Positions 1 through 7,611 of a stretch of DNA of 39,556 bases are shown here, piece by piece. Origin of the DNA: an uncultured Ruminococcus sp. (GTDB lineage Bacteria; Bacillota; Clostridia; UBA1212). The translations under genes were made by a program, and so were the position numbers. The notes under the pieces are model-generated. The model was not told the DNA's origin. It saw only the letters and a list, made by a program, of their open reading frames with translations, and ran no database searches. Each line of letters starts with the position of its first letter. Positions within the stretch are counted from its first letter, which is position 1. The stretch covers positions 1 through 39,556 of the forward strand of contig CADAZX010000025.1 in NCBI GenBank assembly GCA_902792515.1. Direction: 5' to 3'.

Positions 1-52
1 CGCGGAATCGTTCATGCCGCCAACATAAAACTGCGGCGGCGATTATAAGGTA
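1..52. repeat. Diverged hairpin repeat, copy A
   Basis: First of three related ~53-bp units, each beginning CGCGGAATCG and ending near AAGGT. The core is an inverted repeat, GCCGCC (16-21) and GGCGGC (35-40), around a 13-nt loop. It touches the left edge of the window and may extend beyond it. No coding function is visible. Confidence 0.65.
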
Positions 53-156
53 GAGTCGCGTGTGTCTCGCGCGAGGGCGACTTTTAGCGGCCGCACTTTA
101 CATCGCGCCCCTCACTTGACGACGCACTTGATATTGCACCGCTCACTTGACCGCTT

Positions 157-209
157 CGCGGAATCGCTAACGTCGCAATATCAAGCTGCGTCGGCTCTTC
201 CACAAGGTT
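157..209. repeat. Diverged hairpin repeat, copy B
   Basis: Second copy of the CGCGGAATCG-led unit. It aligns with copies A and C through CTGCG near its centre and ACAAGGT at its end. It is the most diverged copy and its core stem is degraded; only CGCA/TGCG can pair. Confidence 0.55.
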
Positions 210-218
210 GATATTGCT

Positions 219-272
219 CGCGGAATCGTTCGTGTCGCCGATGCAAAGCTGCGGCGACGTTGAATTAAGGTA
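219..272. repeat. Diverged hairpin repeat, copy C
   Basis: Third copy, aligned with copy A along its whole length. Its stem is GTCGCC (234-239) with GGCGAC (253-258). The second stem pair is T-A here and C-G in copy A, so both halves of the stem changed together. Confidence 0.65.
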
Positions 273-441
273 AGTGCGGTTGCTAAACCGGAGACCAAGC
301 GGAGACACACGCGGGTCCGCGCATGCAAAAATAGCTATTTAATCAGCACTTCCTTAAAAATTGGGGCTGGAAACGGCGCCGCGGGTGCGCCTTGACGAAA
401 CGACCCGCAAAAGCGATGACAGAACAATTAAGGAGATTCAA

Positions 442-3400
442 ATGAAGAATTCTGCCGTGAAGCTTATACGTTCAGCCGCCGCCTTTTTGACGGCTGCGAT
501 TATGATTTGCGCGACGCTCGCGGGCTGTGTTTCGAATCCTGACGGACCGGACCCCGAGCCGACGGAGGAGCCTGTTGTTATGAGAGACATTTCCAACGAC
601 ACTAAATTTGCCAAAACGGTAGTCTACGCGAACGAGACCGCCAATTCGATCCAGGCGAGATACACCGACGGCACCAGGGCGGGCTACGAGGTCTTCAACA
701 AAAACACGAAGATCACGCAGAACCTGAACACCGACGGCAACCTCGGCATCACGAAGATCGAGAGCACTTCGGGAGCCGTTTTCGCGGAGGGCAGCGTTAT
801 GAACGCGTACGTTATCGACGCGAACGGAACGCAGCGCACAGACAACAATTCGATGACGCCGGGCCGCATCAACACGACAAGGCTCGGGTATTACTACTAC
901 GAGGTGTTCACGCGCGACCAGGAATTCTGCACTCCGGACGGCGGCGACGAGTTTGACAAGGTGACAAACCTCAGCGACTTTGACGGCGACTGGTCGTCCT
1001 CCGGCGACGCCGAGGCGGTCATGAAAAAGGGAAAATCCGTCACGCTGAACGTTGTCGGCGCAACGGACCCGAACATCTACAAGGGCCTTTTGCAGGCTGT
1101 ACCGAAATCCGACGTGACGCATATCGCGGTGACCATCGCGGCGTTCGGCTCGGGCGGCAGGTGCCAGTGCTTTTTCGTCGACAGGACGTCAGTGCAGTTT
1201 AACGCAAGGCAGAGCATCGAGTTCGTTCTTGCGTGCGACGGTCAGCCGCACACGTATCTGATAGACATTTCCTCGCTGCTTGACGACGACCTTGCGGGTA
1301 TCCGCTTCGACATGGGTCAGATCCCCGGCGAGAAGTATATTATTTCCTCCGTTAAGGCGGTAACGCTTGGCGGCATGGTAAGGGCGAAGGGCGAGCGCAC
1401 TCTCGACGTCTATCCGGACAAGATCCACCAGAGCTTCAGACTTCTCGCGTCCGCGGGCTATCAGGCCGTGAAGGAGTTCGGAATGGTCTGGGAGATGCCC
1501 GCAAGCAAGGTGAACGCTTTCCAGGCGCGCGATTATAACGGCGCCCACACGGACCCCGCGGAGCTCGATCCGGATACGGTCCAGTACGTCGCGTTTTCGG
1601 TGAAGAATGCAGGAACGATAGGAATTATCATTCCCGACGACGGCTCCACGCTTAAAACGACCGTCGAACTGAAGGACGGAAAGTACGTAGTGAGACAGGT
1701 CGCGGGCGGCGATCTCAACCTGAAGGCGGGCGCGGACGTCAGGTTCGGCCACAGACTGTACACCGATGCGACGGGAGAGTTCAAAACAATCGAAAAGACC
1801 GCATGGCTTGAGCGCAACCCGCTGAGAGAGGAAAATTTCACAGTGGAGGAAGGCTCCTCGCTCGGCGCCAAATTTACCGGCTACGACACGCTGAAGGGTG
1901 CGTACTACTTCTCGGTCAGCGGACACGGTTTTGACACGGCCTTCAGGCAGGAGTACAGAAACAAGTACTTCGCGACGAAAATCACCGCCGAGACCGACTC
2001 CGCCGACAGAACCGTTTTCATCCGCGTGAGATCGACTCCCGGCTCGCTTGAGTGCGCCGCTCTCCTCGACGAAAACGATCTGCTCCTTCCGGTTCCGGTG
2101 GAGGTTTGCAAGAACTTCGACTGCGAAAAAGAGGAGAAAATTTACGACCCGCTCGACAAGTCGTACGGCGACACTGTGTTCCCGGTTGTGCTCGACAGAG
2201 GCGAAAAGTACACGTTCACGGATCTTCACCTCTATATGAACTGGGGCAAATTCCAGCTGAAGCAGCTCTCTTCGATCCAGTTCTTCGTGTCCTACTACCA
2301 CCTCTCGACAGGCGTCAGCGAGTCGAACTGCATAAGCTTTTACGGCGTGTTCGGCAAGGACGGCTTCCTGCTCCCGGACTTCAGAGGACACAGCGGCATC
2401 CGCTGGAACACGGACCCGCAGTTTACCTCCGTGGGACGCTGCAAGGCTGTGTCATATTATGACAACAGCGGCAACCTCGTGATGCCCGAGTACACGGGCT
2501 CGAAGATCAACTGCTCCGGACCGTCCTACGCCGACCTCGAGTACTCGTACGTTTCCGACTGCGGCTCGTTCAAGTACACGCTCAGGCACGTCGAATTCCC
2601 GCAGAACGACGAGAACAGAACGTACTATACGGTCGACATCACGTTCCTCAAAAATCTGACGCTCAAGGACGTGCGCTCGCAGCTGAACCTCCTGTCCCAG
2701 GACAGCCGCAACCAGACGTTCAGCGAGCTGAGCTACATTGACGCGGACGGGAACAGAGCCCACGTCGATCTCAAAAACGACCTGATCAAACGTGACGAGG
2801 TGCAGTACAAGCTCAATGCCGGAGGCGGTTATTACGCCTACTACCACAGCAACAAACCCGTGCCTACCGGGAAAATCGAGGGCGAAGAGGACCCGATGAA
2901 CTACGCGATAGTCATCAGGAGCTCCGACATCACGATCGGCGGCAAGAAGTGGAAAGGCAACTTTATTCTGCGCGACAGCTTCGAGCGCAACGTCAACTTC
3001 TCGGCGCTTTCGCTCGACCTCGGCAGGACGACGTTCAAGAAGGGCGACAGGATCAAGCTCGAATGCATCATGCTGCCGTGGGCAAGCAGAGACCTTACGA
3101 GCGACGAGAACGTTCAGCTGGTCTACGAGGATTCGGTTCTTAAGACGCAGACCGTGACAGCCGCGGTCGGAACGGTCATCGAGGACGCCACGCTGCCTCG
3201 CGTGAGATGCGTCGACAACGTTTGCGAATTTACGGTAACCGGCGGCAGGAACAGGATCGTCGTGCGCGCGGACGGCTTCACGGTGCTGGGAAGACCTTCG
3301 ATCGAGAGAAAACTTCCCGGAGGCGACTGGGAGCCCTACGACACGTCGGTCAAGGAATTCGACGGCTACCAGGCGCACTTCCTGAGGGACGGAACCTACG

Positions 3401-3468
3401 GCTACTCGTTCGTTTTCGAGCAGGCGAGCCCGGACGACTCGGTGTCGTTCAGGGTGAGGCTGGGTTAA
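442..3468 (+). CDS. Large secreted lipoprotein of unknown function
   Basis: A 1008-residue protein. The start at 442 is chosen because AGGAG (431-435) lies just upstream and a classic lipoprotein signal follows: basic N-terminus, hydrophobic stretch, lipobox LAGC near residue 28, then a Pro/Glu-rich spacer. The mature protein should be tethered to the outer face of the membrane. The remainder looks beta-rich. About residues 165-325 include a stretch (PHTYLIDISS, then AGIRFDMGQ) that resembles jelly-roll modules attached to carbohydrate-active enzymes, and a similar stretch occurs in the GH28-like protein starting at 7612. No catalytic motif is recognised. A strong terminator follows directly, so it is probably transcribed alone. 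A role in binding or processing extracellular glycan is inferred from neighbours only. Confidence 0.8.
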   Translation: MKNSAVKLIRSAAAFLTAAIMICATLAGCVSNPDGPDPEPTEEPVVMRDISNDTKFAKTVVYANETANSIQARYTDGTRAGYEVFNKNTKITQNLNTDGNLGITKIESTSGAVFAEGSVMNAYVIDANGTQRTDNNSMTPGRINTTRLGYYYYEVFTRDQEFCTPDGGDEFDKVTNLSDFDGDWSSSGDAEAVMKKGKSVTLNVVGATDPNIYKGLLQAVPKSDVTHIAVTIAAFGSGGRCQCFFVDRTSVQFNARQSIEFVLACDGQPHTYLIDISSLLDDDLAGIRFDMGQIPGEKYIISSVKAVTLGGMVRAKGERTLDVYPDKIHQSFRLLASAGYQAVKEFGMVWEMPASKVNAFQARDYNGAHTDPAELDPDTVQYVAFSVKNAGTIGIIIPDDGSTLKTTVELKDGKYVVRQVAGGDLNLKAGADVRFGHRLYTDATGEFKTIEKTAWLERNPLREENFTVEEGSSLGAKFTGYDTLKGAYYFSVSGHGFDTAFRQEYRNKYFATKITAETDSADRTVFIRVRSTPGSLECAALLDENDLLLPVPVEVCKNFDCEKEEKIYDPLDKSYGDTVFPVVLDRGEKYTFTDLHLYMNWGKFQLKQLSSIQFFVSYYHLSTGVSESNCISFYGVFGKDGFLLPDFRGHSGIRWNTDPQFTSVGRCKAVSYYDNSGNLVMPEYTGSKINCSGPSYADLEYSYVSDCGSFKYTLRHVEFPQNDENRTYYTVDITFLKNLTLKDVRSQLNLLSQDSRNQTFSELSYIDADGNRAHVDLKNDLIKRDEVQYKLNAGGGYYAYYHSNKPVPTGKIEGEEDPMNYAIVIRSSDITIGGKKWKGNFILRDSFERNVNFSALSLDLGRTTFKKGDRIKLECIMLPWASRDLTSDENVQLVYEDSVLKTQTVTAAVGTVIEDATLPRVRCVDNVCEFTVTGGRNRIVVRADGFTVLGRPSIERKLPGGDWEPYDTSVKEFDGYQAHFLRDGTYGYSFVFEQASPDDSVSFRVRLG

Positions 3469-3476
3469 AGTTAAGA

Positions 3477-3516
3477 GCGGCCCCGGGTTTTGGTTTGAGT
3501 CCGGGGCCGCGATTTT
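3477..3516 (+). terminator. Rho-independent terminator
   Basis: A perfect 10-bp stem, GCGGCCCCGG (3477-3486) and CCGGGGCCGC (3501-3510), with a 14-nt loop, followed by GATTTT. It begins 8 bases after the lipoprotein stop codon. Confidence 0.85.
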
Positions 3517-3556
3517 ACCCGTTTGGCCCGTTTGTATGGATTTTCTTTTATGAAAA

Positions 3557-4510
3557 ATGGATCTGATTAAAGCGGTTCTTGAAAGCGAATACGCGTCGAA
3601 GCTGAATCTGAAGCCGCTCGGCGCGGAGTTGGACGTCGAGCAGGCGGATTTTGACGGGTACGGGTACTGCTATGTCGCGGAGGCGTGCGGATGTCTTTTG
3701 ATGTTCTTTCCGTACGTGCCGCACTGCGTTCCCGAGACCGGCACGGCCTACGTGGACAGGTACTACTATGCCTCGCAGAGCGTTTACAGAGCGAAAAGCG
3801 AACTTCTCCGGTTTGCGCGCGGCTTTTTCCCGGAGGCTGATACGTATATGGGAAGCTACAAGGCACTCGTGAGAAGTACGGGAATCGGCGCCAGTCTTTA
3901 CAACTCGCTTATCTATATTAAGCCGTTCGGGACGTTTTTCTGCATGGAGGTCATCGACCTGAAAAATCGGGAAGCCGCCGGCTATCCGGAAGCTCTTCCG
4001 GAAGAACCGCGCGACACGGACGAATGCCTGATTTGCGGCCGATGTTCGAAAAGCTGCCCCGCGGGTGCGCTGCTCCCCGGCACGCCGCCTTCAGAACGCT
4101 TAGTGCGCGAAAAATGCATCAGGCAGAAGCAGTTTGAGGACGCCTCACCGCGTGATCCGTCGAACGTTATAAGAGGGAACCGGCTGCTCGGCTGCACCGA
4201 ATGCCAGCTGGTCTGCCCGCTAAATGCCGGAGTTGCCGCGAAAATGACGAGGCCGCCCGCGGAGTACTACGAAATGTTCGACCTCGACACTCTTGCGAAG
4301 GCGTGCGTCACTCCGGGCTTCAAAAAGAGCCGGTACGCTGAGGTGTTCGGGTACAACTACATGAAACCGCGCAGGATCCTCGGCCACGTGCTCGCGGCGA
4401 TGGTGAACGACGGCTTCGAAAAGCACCGCGCCGTCGTGGAGGAATGCCTCGAAAAGGGGAACCCGGCGTTCCGGGACGTTATTGAGGGGTTTCTTGAGAT
4501 TTATCAGTAA
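3557..4510 (+). CDS. QueG-like double [4Fe-4S] ferredoxin-domain protein
   Basis: A 317-residue protein with two ferredoxin-type clusters in the arrangement of epoxyqueuosine reductase. C157, C160, C163 and C167 lie in CLICGRCSKSCPAGAL; C213, C216 and C220 lie in GCTECQLVCPL. The N-terminal ~150 residues would correspond to the cobalamin-binding part of QueG, which reduces epoxyqueuosine to queuosine in tRNA. That region is only weakly like true QueG, so this is more safely called a QueG-like paralogue of unknown substrate. The ATG at 3557 has no clear Shine-Dalgarno site (upstream is TTTTATGAAAA), so initiation may be weak or the start slightly wrong. No signal peptide is present, so it is cytoplasmic. 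Confidence 0.75.
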   Translation: MDLIKAVLESEYASKLNLKPLGAELDVEQADFDGYGYCYVAEACGCLLMFFPYVPHCVPETGTAYVDRYYYASQSVYRAKSELLRFARGFFPEADTYMGSYKALVRSTGIGASLYNSLIYIKPFGTFFCMEVIDLKNREAAGYPEALPEEPRDTDECLICGRCSKSCPAGALLPGTPPSERLVREKCIRQKQFEDASPRDPSNVIRGNRLLGCTECQLVCPLNAGVAAKMTRPPAEYYEMFDLDTLAKACVTPGFKKSRYAEVFGYNYMKPRRILGHVLAAMVNDGFEKHRAVVEECLEKGNPAFRDVIEGFLEIYQ

Positions 4511-4531
4511 GAGATATAAGGCTTTTTTGAG

Positions 4532-4563
4532 ATTGGGGGCAGCCCGCGCGGGCTGCCCCCAAT
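4532..4563. terminator. Perfect 32-bp palindrome between convergent genes
   Basis: ATTGGGGGCAGCCCGC is followed at once by its reverse complement. It lies between the convergent QueG-like and DUF3810-like genes and very likely stops transcription from both sides, although neither flank has a good U-tract. Confidence 0.65.
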
Positions 4564-4610
4564 CAGTTAACCATATTTCACGGAAAAACGTTTTCGTCCG
4601 CAAACGCCTG

Positions 4611-5816
4611 TCACGCGAAAGGATTTTCGCCGGAAGCACTATAATACGCAATCAGCAAATCCACCACCCGGCCGTAGCTGTGGGTGCCGTCGGAGATGTC
4701 GTTCGATTTCAGATACGAGTCGTTGACCGCCTCGGAGACCTTGCTCACAACTTCCGCTTTTTTGCGGTAGCTGTCCCAGATCTCGTTCGAGCGGCGCATG
4801 TCGTTCGAGATGCCTTCGGAGTCGATACCGGGCGAATTCCAAACGGCCGCCCACTTGTCGCGGTCGAAGTTGTAAAGCTTGTTCATAGCGTAGCAGAAGC
4901 CGCTGTAGTAGCCGCTGTAGACGTAAAGCGGGTCGTCCGAGCAAATCGCCGCCAGGTAGCCGATGAAGTTGGCCTCGTCCTCCTGCGCGAATCCCAGCTG
5001 GTGGGCGAGCTCGTGGCACGCGACGCTCGGAAGGTCGTACGCGGGCGAGTTTTTGTTGACGATCGACTCGGTGAAAACAATCGGGAATATGCCCGCGATC
5101 TGCTCGTAACTCATGATCTCGGAGAAAATCGCGGCCTTGGGCGGAGTAAATTTCCCGGAAAGGCACGGAAACTCCTCCGAGGCCTTCGCGTATCCGGCGG
5201 GCGACGCCGAGAGGATCTCCTGAGCGCTTCGTGAATCGACAACAAAGCCCTTTTCGTCAAGCGGCAGCCCCTGCCTCGCTTCGGTCGCTTTTTGACCTAA
5301 AAAAAGACAAAGCTTCTCGAGGGTGCCGATGTCGGTGCTCTTGACGTCGAGGCCCGAAAGCTCCTTGAAGGTGAGCGATTTGTAGTTGATCCCGCCGTAG
5401 ACAAAGAAGTTGCCGCCGATGAGGAGCGCGGCGACCAGAAGCATTACAAGGAGCCGCGCGAAACCTGCAGGTTTTTTGGGGGCGGGGGCGATGATGCGCG
5501 CGGATTTTTTGTTGCGGACGGCTCTTACGGTGCAGATGACGAGGCCCGCGACGAAAAGAGCCGCCATTATTATGACAAGCGTCTCGCCGACAGAGAACGG
5601 GAACAGCTTCGCAATCGACTTCATCGGCTGAGTGATCACCGGGAAGACGCGCGAGGTGTAGATTTCATAAGTCCGGGTCCTGTCGTTCGAGGCGAACCTG
5701 TAGATGAGGAACCACACCAAAAGGCGCAAAGCCGCGGCGCCCGCAACGATCGTCGCGACGCGGCGGAAACGGTATTTTCGAAAAAACTCTTTAAGCTTGT
5801 TGCTCCCGGATTTCAT
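4611..5816 (-). CDS. DUF3810-type membrane protein with HELAHQ zinc-protease motif
   Basis: A 401-residue protein with three predicted membrane helices (about residues 20-40, 77-97, 120-140) followed by a large extracytoplasmic domain. That domain contains HELAHQ at H268-E269-H272, preceded by an SVAC segment and followed by AQEDEANFIGYLA; acidic residues around 279-281 could supply the third zinc ligand. This layout matches the DUF3810 family, putative zinc metallopeptidases of unknown substrate. GAGGGA lies just upstream of the ATG, and a promoter is visible at 5883-5911. It is convergent with the QueG-like gene and divergent from the XRE regulator, so it is probably monocistronic. Confidence 0.82.
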   Translation of the reverse strand: MKSGSNKLKEFFRKYRFRRVATIVAGAAALRLLVWFLIYRFASNDRTRTYEIYTSRVFPVITQPMKSIAKLFPFSVGETLVIIMAALFVAGLVICTVRAVRNKKSARIIAPAPKKPAGFARLLVMLLVAALLIGGNFFVYGGINYKSLTFKELSGLDVKSTDIGTLEKLCLFLGQKATEARQGLPLDEKGFVVDSRSAQEILSASPAGYAKASEEFPCLSGKFTPPKAAIFSEIMSYEQIAGIFPIVFTESIVNKNSPAYDLPSVACHELAHQLGFAQEDEANFIGYLAAICSDDPLYVYSGYYSGFCYAMNKLYNFDRDKWAAVWNSPGIDSEGISNDMRRSNEIWDSYRKKAEVVSKVSEAVNDSYLKSNDISDGTHSYGRVVDLLIAYYSASGENPFA

Positions 5817-5882
5817 AACTGTCCCTCTGTTTTGTTTCGGTTCATACCGGCATCGCGCCGGCCTTTTTCATATAACGCTTTT

Positions 5883-5911
5883 ATTATACAGTGAAAAGGC
5901 TTAAATAACAA
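5883..5911 (-). promoter_or_regulatory. Sigma-A-like promoter for the DUF3810-type gene
   Basis: On the minus strand, -35 TTGTTA (5906-5911) and -10 TATAAT (5883-5888) are separated by 17 bp, about 70 bp upstream of the start codon. Confidence 0.6.
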
Positions 5912-5955
5912 TAAAAAACCGGAACCGGGCGACCGGAAAAAGCGACCGGAAAAAG

Positions 5956-6016
5956 TTTCGAAAAGAGTTTCGAAACATGAGAAAAAAAACACGGACAGGT
6001 GTTTACTTTTTCGAAA
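5956..6016. promoter_or_regulatory. Three TTTCGAAA palindromes, putative operator
   Basis: The palindrome TTTCGAAA occurs at 5956-5963, 5968-5975 (12 bp apart, about one helical turn) and 6009-6016. The third lies between the -35 and -10 of the XRE gene. This is a plausible autoregulatory operator for that repressor (inference). Confidence 0.5.
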
Positions 6017-6029
6017 AACGTGGTATAAT
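6002..6029 (+). promoter_or_regulatory. Promoter of the XRE-PIN module
   Basis: -35 TTTACT (6002-6007), 16-bp spacer, -10 TATAAT (6024-6029). AAGGAGG (6038-6044) precedes the ATG at 6053. Confidence 0.6.
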
Positions 6030-6052
6030 ATAAACGGAAGGAGGCGCTTTAT

Positions 6053-6409
6053 ATGTTCAGCAAAAATCTGAAATACTACCGGCTCAGAAAACAAATGAGC
6101 AAGAAGGAACTCGCCGAAAAAGTCAACGTGACTCCGATGGCAATCACGAACTACGAAAACGGCGACAGAAAGCCGAACATGGAGACTATGAAGGCGCTGG
6201 CGGACGCTCTGGACGTGCGTGTTACCGACTTTTTGGCGGTTCGTAACGGGCGGATAGTTTTCAGCCACGGCGGGTTCAGGAAAAGCAATTCGCTCTCGGC
6301 CGAACAGCAGGAATATGTGCGCGAGTTTGTCGAAGAGTATTTCAGCCGTTTTATGACCGCGGTGGAAATTCTAGAGCGGGCCGATAGAGGATCTGACCGG
6401 AAAACTTGA
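6053..6409 (+). CDS. XRE-family HTH regulator, N-terminal part of a broken XRE/ImmA-IrrE gene
   Basis: 118 codons, with an ideal AAGGAGG site and promoter. Residues 1-70 form a Cro/C1-type helix-turn-helix (SKKELAEKVNVTPMAITNYENGDRKPNMETM). The frame then enters the linker typical of XRE-ImmA/IrrE fusion regulators (EYVREFVEEYFSRFMTAVEIL) but diverges after residue 107 and stops at 6407-6409. The expected continuation lies in another frame from 6375. The product would be a DNA-binding domain without its protease half; it might still repress through the TTTCGAAA sites upstream. In the intact family the full protein is a regulator of about 270-330 residues paired with a PIN-domain gene, as found here. 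Confidence 0.8.
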   Translation: MFSKNLKYYRLRKQMSKKELAEKVNVTPMAITNYENGDRKPNMETMKALADALDVRVTDFLAVRNGRIVFSHGGFRKSNSLSAEQQEYVREFVEEYFSRFMTAVEILERADRGSDRKT

Positions 6410-6983
6410 GAATAAAGGAATACTTGTCTGCGAATGCAAAGTGAACAACAAGTTCTCGGGAATGAACGGACTTGTGGACGGAAGACCTTTTATAGTCTTG
6501 AACCCGGAGATGAATCCTGAGAGAAACAGGTCGACGATCATTCACGAGCTGGCTCATCTTATGTTCCGCTGGCCGGAAGACATGGAAGAAAAGGCAATTG
6601 AAAAAATGGCGACGGCCGTTGGCGGTGCGTTTTTGTTCCCGAAAACCGACGCGATCCGCGAACTTGGAATACGCAGGTCGGCGGTGGCCGGAGACATGAT
6701 TCTCGTGGCCAGGGAATACGGGATATCGATGCTTTTACTCGTGAAAAGAGCTGAAATCTGCCGGATCTTACCGTCAACCGCCGCAAGAGCGTTTTACGTC
6801 GCGGCTGCGAGAGCCGGGTGGCAGACAGCGGAGCCTTCAAGAATTCCCGCGGAAAAGCCCGCATTGTTTGAACAATTGGTTTACCGCGCGGTGAACGAGG
6901 GCGAAATCAGTGTCCAGCGCGGCGCGGAACTGCTTGGGGTTCCTTATGACAGCATCGCGCCAATGCTGGCGGCAGTTCAGTGA
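6375..6983 (+). pseudogene. ImmA/IrrE metallopeptidase half, frameshifted from the XRE gene
   Basis: This frame reads continuously from 6375 as SGPIEDLTGKLENKGILV, which matches the start of the ImmA/IrrE half of XRE-ImmA regulators, with a TAG at 6372-6374 immediately before it. HELAHLMF (codons near 6544) supplies the zinc-binding HExxH. The first usable start inside the frame is GTG 6441, with no Shine-Dalgarno site at proper distance and in the middle of a conserved segment. Compared with remembered family members, about 35-40 residues of linker are missing between AVEIL (frame of 6053) and SGPIEDL, so the best explanation is a frameshifting deletion at about 6370-6375. Independent translation from GTG 6441 cannot be excluded. 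Confidence 0.72.
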
Positions 6984-6993
6984 GGGACGGAAT

Positions 6994-7521
6994 ATGCAGT
7001 TGATATGCAGTGACACAAACGTTTGGATTGATTTTGCTGCAATCGATAAAATTGAACTCCCGTTCCGGCTGCCGTATACGTATTTGATGAATACAGACGC
7101 CGTAAATGACGAATTCCTTTCACCTCCGGGGCTTGGCGAAAAGCTTGTATCCTTCGGCCTTGTTCCGGCGGAGATGACTTTAAAAGAATTTGACTGCGCG
7201 GAGGAATACGGTTGGAAATATACGCGTTTGTCGGTTTACGACAGAGTTGCACTCGCGATGGCAAAATGCAGGGGAATTCCTCTTTTAACAGGCGACAAGG
7301 CGCTGCGGAGGGCCGCCGGTGAAGAAGGCGTCGAAGTGATCGGCACGCTTTTTATTCTCGACAAACTCGCGGAACTTGGGCTCTTGCGCGACACGGAACT
7401 CGAGGAGTGTTTGAGAGGGTTGCAGGCGCTGAACGGCGGCGCGGTCCGGCTTCCGGAGTTTGAGATTACGTCGCGGCTTGTGCGGCTTTTGCGGCATCGC
7501 GGGCAGAGAACGGGAAAATAA
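6994..7521 (+). CDS. PIN-domain protein, putative toxin RNase of an XRE/ImmA-PIN module
   Basis: A 175-residue protein. The start at 6994 is chosen because GAGGG (6982-6986) precedes it and the PIN fold begins immediately (MQLICSDTNVWIDF). The conserved acidic residues appear as D7, E40, D83 (YDRVALAMA) and D101 (LLTGDKAL), consistent with a Mg-dependent ribonuclease active site. The gene starts 10 bases after the stop of the ImmA/IrrE frame and would share its transcript. XRE-ImmA/IrrE plus PIN pairs are recognised toxin-antitoxin-like modules in Firmicutes. The PIN gene looks intact although its partner is broken, which suggests either residual control by the HTH fragment or a tolerated, weakly toxic product. 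Confidence 0.8.
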   Translation: MQLICSDTNVWIDFAAIDKIELPFRLPYTYLMNTDAVNDEFLSPPGLGEKLVSFGLVPAEMTLKEFDCAEEYGWKYTRLSVYDRVALAMAKCRGIPLLTGDKALRRAAGEEGVEVIGTLFILDKLAELGLLRDTELEECLRGLQALNGGAVRLPEFEITSRLVRLLRHRGQRTGK

Positions 7522-7611
7522 TGAAATCGCGCCACGGCGCGTCAAAGAAAGGCCAATAAATAGAATTCAAATCGAAAAAGCCGGACAACGGCTCACAACG
7601 GAGGGAATAAT

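Larger units (their letters stand above)
57..313. repeat. 12-bp inverted repeat bounding a repeat mosaic
   Basis: CGCGTGTGTCTC at 57-68 is the exact reverse complement of the 12 bases at 302-313. Between them lie repeat copies B and C, two copies of CTCACTTGAC (111-120, 142-151), and an 11-bp inverted pair CTTGATATTGC (127-137) / GCAATATCAAG (175-185), with a further direct copy of TTGATATTGC at 208-217. This resembles a degenerate non-autonomous element, but no transposase or target-site duplication is seen. Nothing else is recognisable before the gene starting at 442. Confidence 0.45.

Noticed and set aside
57..313. Insertion sequence with terminal inverted repeats
   Set aside because: Only 257 bp long with no transposase and no target-site duplication visible. 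Repeat copy A lies outside the inverted repeat, so it is described as a repeat mosaic only.
1189..2391. 400-codon minus-strand open frame opposite the lipoprotein gene
   Set aside because: The plus-strand frame has a signal sequence, lipobox, ribosome site and terminator. The minus frame has shadow-like Arg/Val/Glu composition.
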